Below, piece after piece: positions 62,866-64,000 of a DNA stretch of 64,000 bases. Each line of letters starts with the position of its first letter. Within the stretch, counting starts at the first letter, position 1. This DNA comes from Clostridia bacterium (GTDB lineage Bacteria; Bacillota; Clostridia; Oscillospirales; Acutalibacteraceae), in contig JAFWYP010000001.1 of assembly GCA_017517665.1 (NCBI GenBank), positions 62,001 through 126,000 of the forward strand, read 5' to 3'. The translations under genes and the position numbers were made by a program. The notes below the pieces were generated by a model. That model had not been told where the DNA came from, did no database searches, and was given only the letters and a program-made list of their open reading frames with translations.

Positions 62866-64000
62866 TTATTCTTGCTGATATTTTTCTGCCTGAAGATTGA
62901 ACATATAGGCATATTTTCCGCCGAGTGCCATGAGTTCATCGTGTGAACCGCTTTCAACTATTTCGCCGTTTTCAAGCATATAAATAACGTCTGCCATAAC
63001 GGTTGTTGAAAGTCTGTGGGAAATGAAGATAACGGTTTTGTCTTCCGCTGCCCTTGACATGGCTTCGTTGAGTGCATATTCGGAAACGGGGTCAAGGTTT
63101 GCGCTGGGTTCATCAAGAATTGCAAACGGGCATTTCTTATAAAATGCTCTTGCAACCGCAACCTTCTGACCTTCACCGCCCGAAAGCGAAAGACCGCTGT
63201 CATCAAATTCACGCAGAAGCATTGTGTCCGTGCCGTTTTTGAGTTCTTTGCCGAAACTGCTTTCTCTGAGTGCGGCGAGGACTTTATCTTTGTCGGGATG
63301 GTCATTCATAGCAACGTTTTCGCCGATTGTTGCGCCGAAAAGCGAGAAATCCTGGAAAACAGCGGCATAGTTTTCGTGATAAGAGGGGATATCCCATTCT
63401 CTTATATCCGTGCCGTCAACCGTGATTTTACCTTCACTAACATCATAAAGTCTTAAAAGAAGGTTGGTAAGAGTTGTTTTGCCTGCGCCGTTATATCCGA
63501 CGAGAGCGATTTTCTGATAAGGCTTGATTTCAAGATTTATGTTCTTGAGAGTCGGCTTTTCATTGCCCGGATATGTAAAGGAAACATTCTCAAACTTGAT
63601 TGTTGCAGGCTTTTCAAAAACCTTTTCTACATCGCCGCCGATGATTTTTTCCTTTGCGCTCATGAACTTTCTGAATTTTTCAATATAAAGGCCGTTTTCG
63701 CGAAGATTAATCGAAAACCAGCTTGTCAGGTCAAAAACACATCTGCTGACAGCGTTTGCGCCGTTGAAGGTTGCGGCGAATTCACCGAGAGTGATTTCTT
63801 TGGTGACGATTGCTTTATAACCCATATAAAGAGCTATTCCGAGATAAACAAGCAGCGTCATCGGCAATGCTTCCTGAGAGAAATAAAGCTGCCACTGTTT
63901 TCTTAAAAACGGCGCAATTGTAACAATTCTGTCGGTAACATTTTTGTTATATCTTCTTTCAACCATTTCGCCTGCGGGATTGAGTCTTAATTCCTTCGCA
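62866..64000 (-). CDS. ABC exporter, ATP-binding/permease half-transporter (5' end outside the window)
   Basis: The frame is open to the right edge, so the visible 378 residues are the C-terminal part; the Met at 63966 is internal. The last part of the membrane domain (about 120 residues, TM5-TM6 region) leads to the nucleotide-binding domain with Walker A GYNGAGKTT, Q-loop FQDFSLFG, signature LSGGEGQKVAVARA, Walker B FAILDEPSANLD and switch ISHRLS. It is an exporter-type half, likely working as a homo- or heterodimer. Cargo unknown. Confidence 0.92.
   Translation of the reverse strand, partial: AKELRLNPAGEMVERRYNKNVTDRIVTIAPFLRKQWQLYFSQEALPMTLLVYLGIALYMGYKAIVTKEITLGEFAATFNGANAVSRCVFDLTSWFSINLRENGLYIEKFRKFMSAKEKIIGGDVEKVFEKPATIKFENVSFTYPGNEKPTLKNINLEIKPYQKIALVGYNGAGKTTLTNLLLRLYDVSEGKITVDGTDIREWDIPSYHENYAAVFQDFSLFGATIGENVAMNDHPDKDKVLAALRESSFGKELKNGTDTMLLREFDDSGLSLSGGEGQKVAVARAFYKKCPFAILDEPSANLDPVSEYALNEAMSRAAEDKTVIFISHRLSTTVMADVIYMLENGEIVESGSHDELMALGGKYAYMFNLQAEKYQQE

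Noticed and set aside
62866-63966. Met at 63966 as the start of the ABC protein
   Set aside because: The frame stays open to the window edge with family-like sequence, and a 366-residue product would lack most of the membrane domain.
1-64000. CRISPR array, insertion sequence, rRNA operon or antibiotic-resistance cassette
   Set aside because: No spaced direct repeats, transposase genes, rRNA segments or resistance genes were seen. The MATE and ABC genes are general transporters.

Overview
The window reads as chromosomal DNA of a Gram-positive, probably spore-forming anaerobe of class Clostridia, most likely a gut member of the Ruminococcaceae/Oscillospiraceae. The evidence is AAGGAGG-type ribosome binding sites, a T-box leader, L27 with a cleaved N-terminal extension next to the Prp protease, RqcH, RbgA, YraN, DUF1540 and a SpoIVFA/SpoIVFB-like M23-M50 pair. 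GC is moderate by eye. The order-level placement is inference; no 16S gene is present.

Layout. 1-5.1 kb: the end of recO, a GPH-type sugar symporter, and a YibE/F - class II aldolase - IolC-like kinase operon ending in tRNA-Arg(CCG). 5.1-7.7 kb: an AT-rich palindromic repeat, two XRE regulators (the first with an inverted repeat around its promoter) and a CapA-like protein. 7.77-12.8 kb: the most unusual unit, a T-box-controlled operon of an AspRS-GatC fusion, a shortened GatA homologue lacking both active-site serines, and an ordinary GatB. 13-18.7 kb: SulP anion transporter, SGNH hydrolase, NSS symporter and an exported metallophosphoesterase. 18.8-29 kb: lon-ysxC-lysA-yfmF-yfmH-lgt-folD-pspC, then the L21-Prp-L27 operon with its leader. 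29-34.3 kb (minus strand): SOS-type uvrB-uvrA plus a coupled unknown gene. 34.3-36.2 kb: rfbA-rfbC and a DUF378 protein. 36.2-40.4 kb (minus strand): DUF1858-trmK-nif3-rqcH-methyltransferase, most junctions overlapping. 40.4-45.9 kb: two flavoproteins, an unknown gene, the M23-M50 pair and a YcxB-like protein. 46-54.4 kb: the TIGR03960/TIGR03936 radical-SAM pair, L19 with its leader, two signal peptidases, rbgA, membrane-anchored CapA, rnhB, yraN and an M19 dipeptidase. 54.4-64 kb: thrC, a DUF1540 mini-protein, a metallophosphoesterase, tig-clpP-clpX, a MATE pump, a HAD protein and a partial ABC exporter.

Main discovery. In bacteria lacking a direct route to Asn-tRNA, a non-discriminating AspRS makes Asp-tRNA(Asn) and GatCAB amidates it with ammonia released by GatA. 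Here GatC is welded to the C-terminus of AspRS (residues about 620-702), GatA has lost the serine positions of the amidase triad in an otherwise collinear protein, and GatB looks intact. A T-box with an Asn-compatible specifier controls the set. This suggests a covalently organised transamidosome that uses free ammonia or an unknown ammonia donor, with GatA kept as a scaffold. The sequence shows the architecture; the mechanism is inference.
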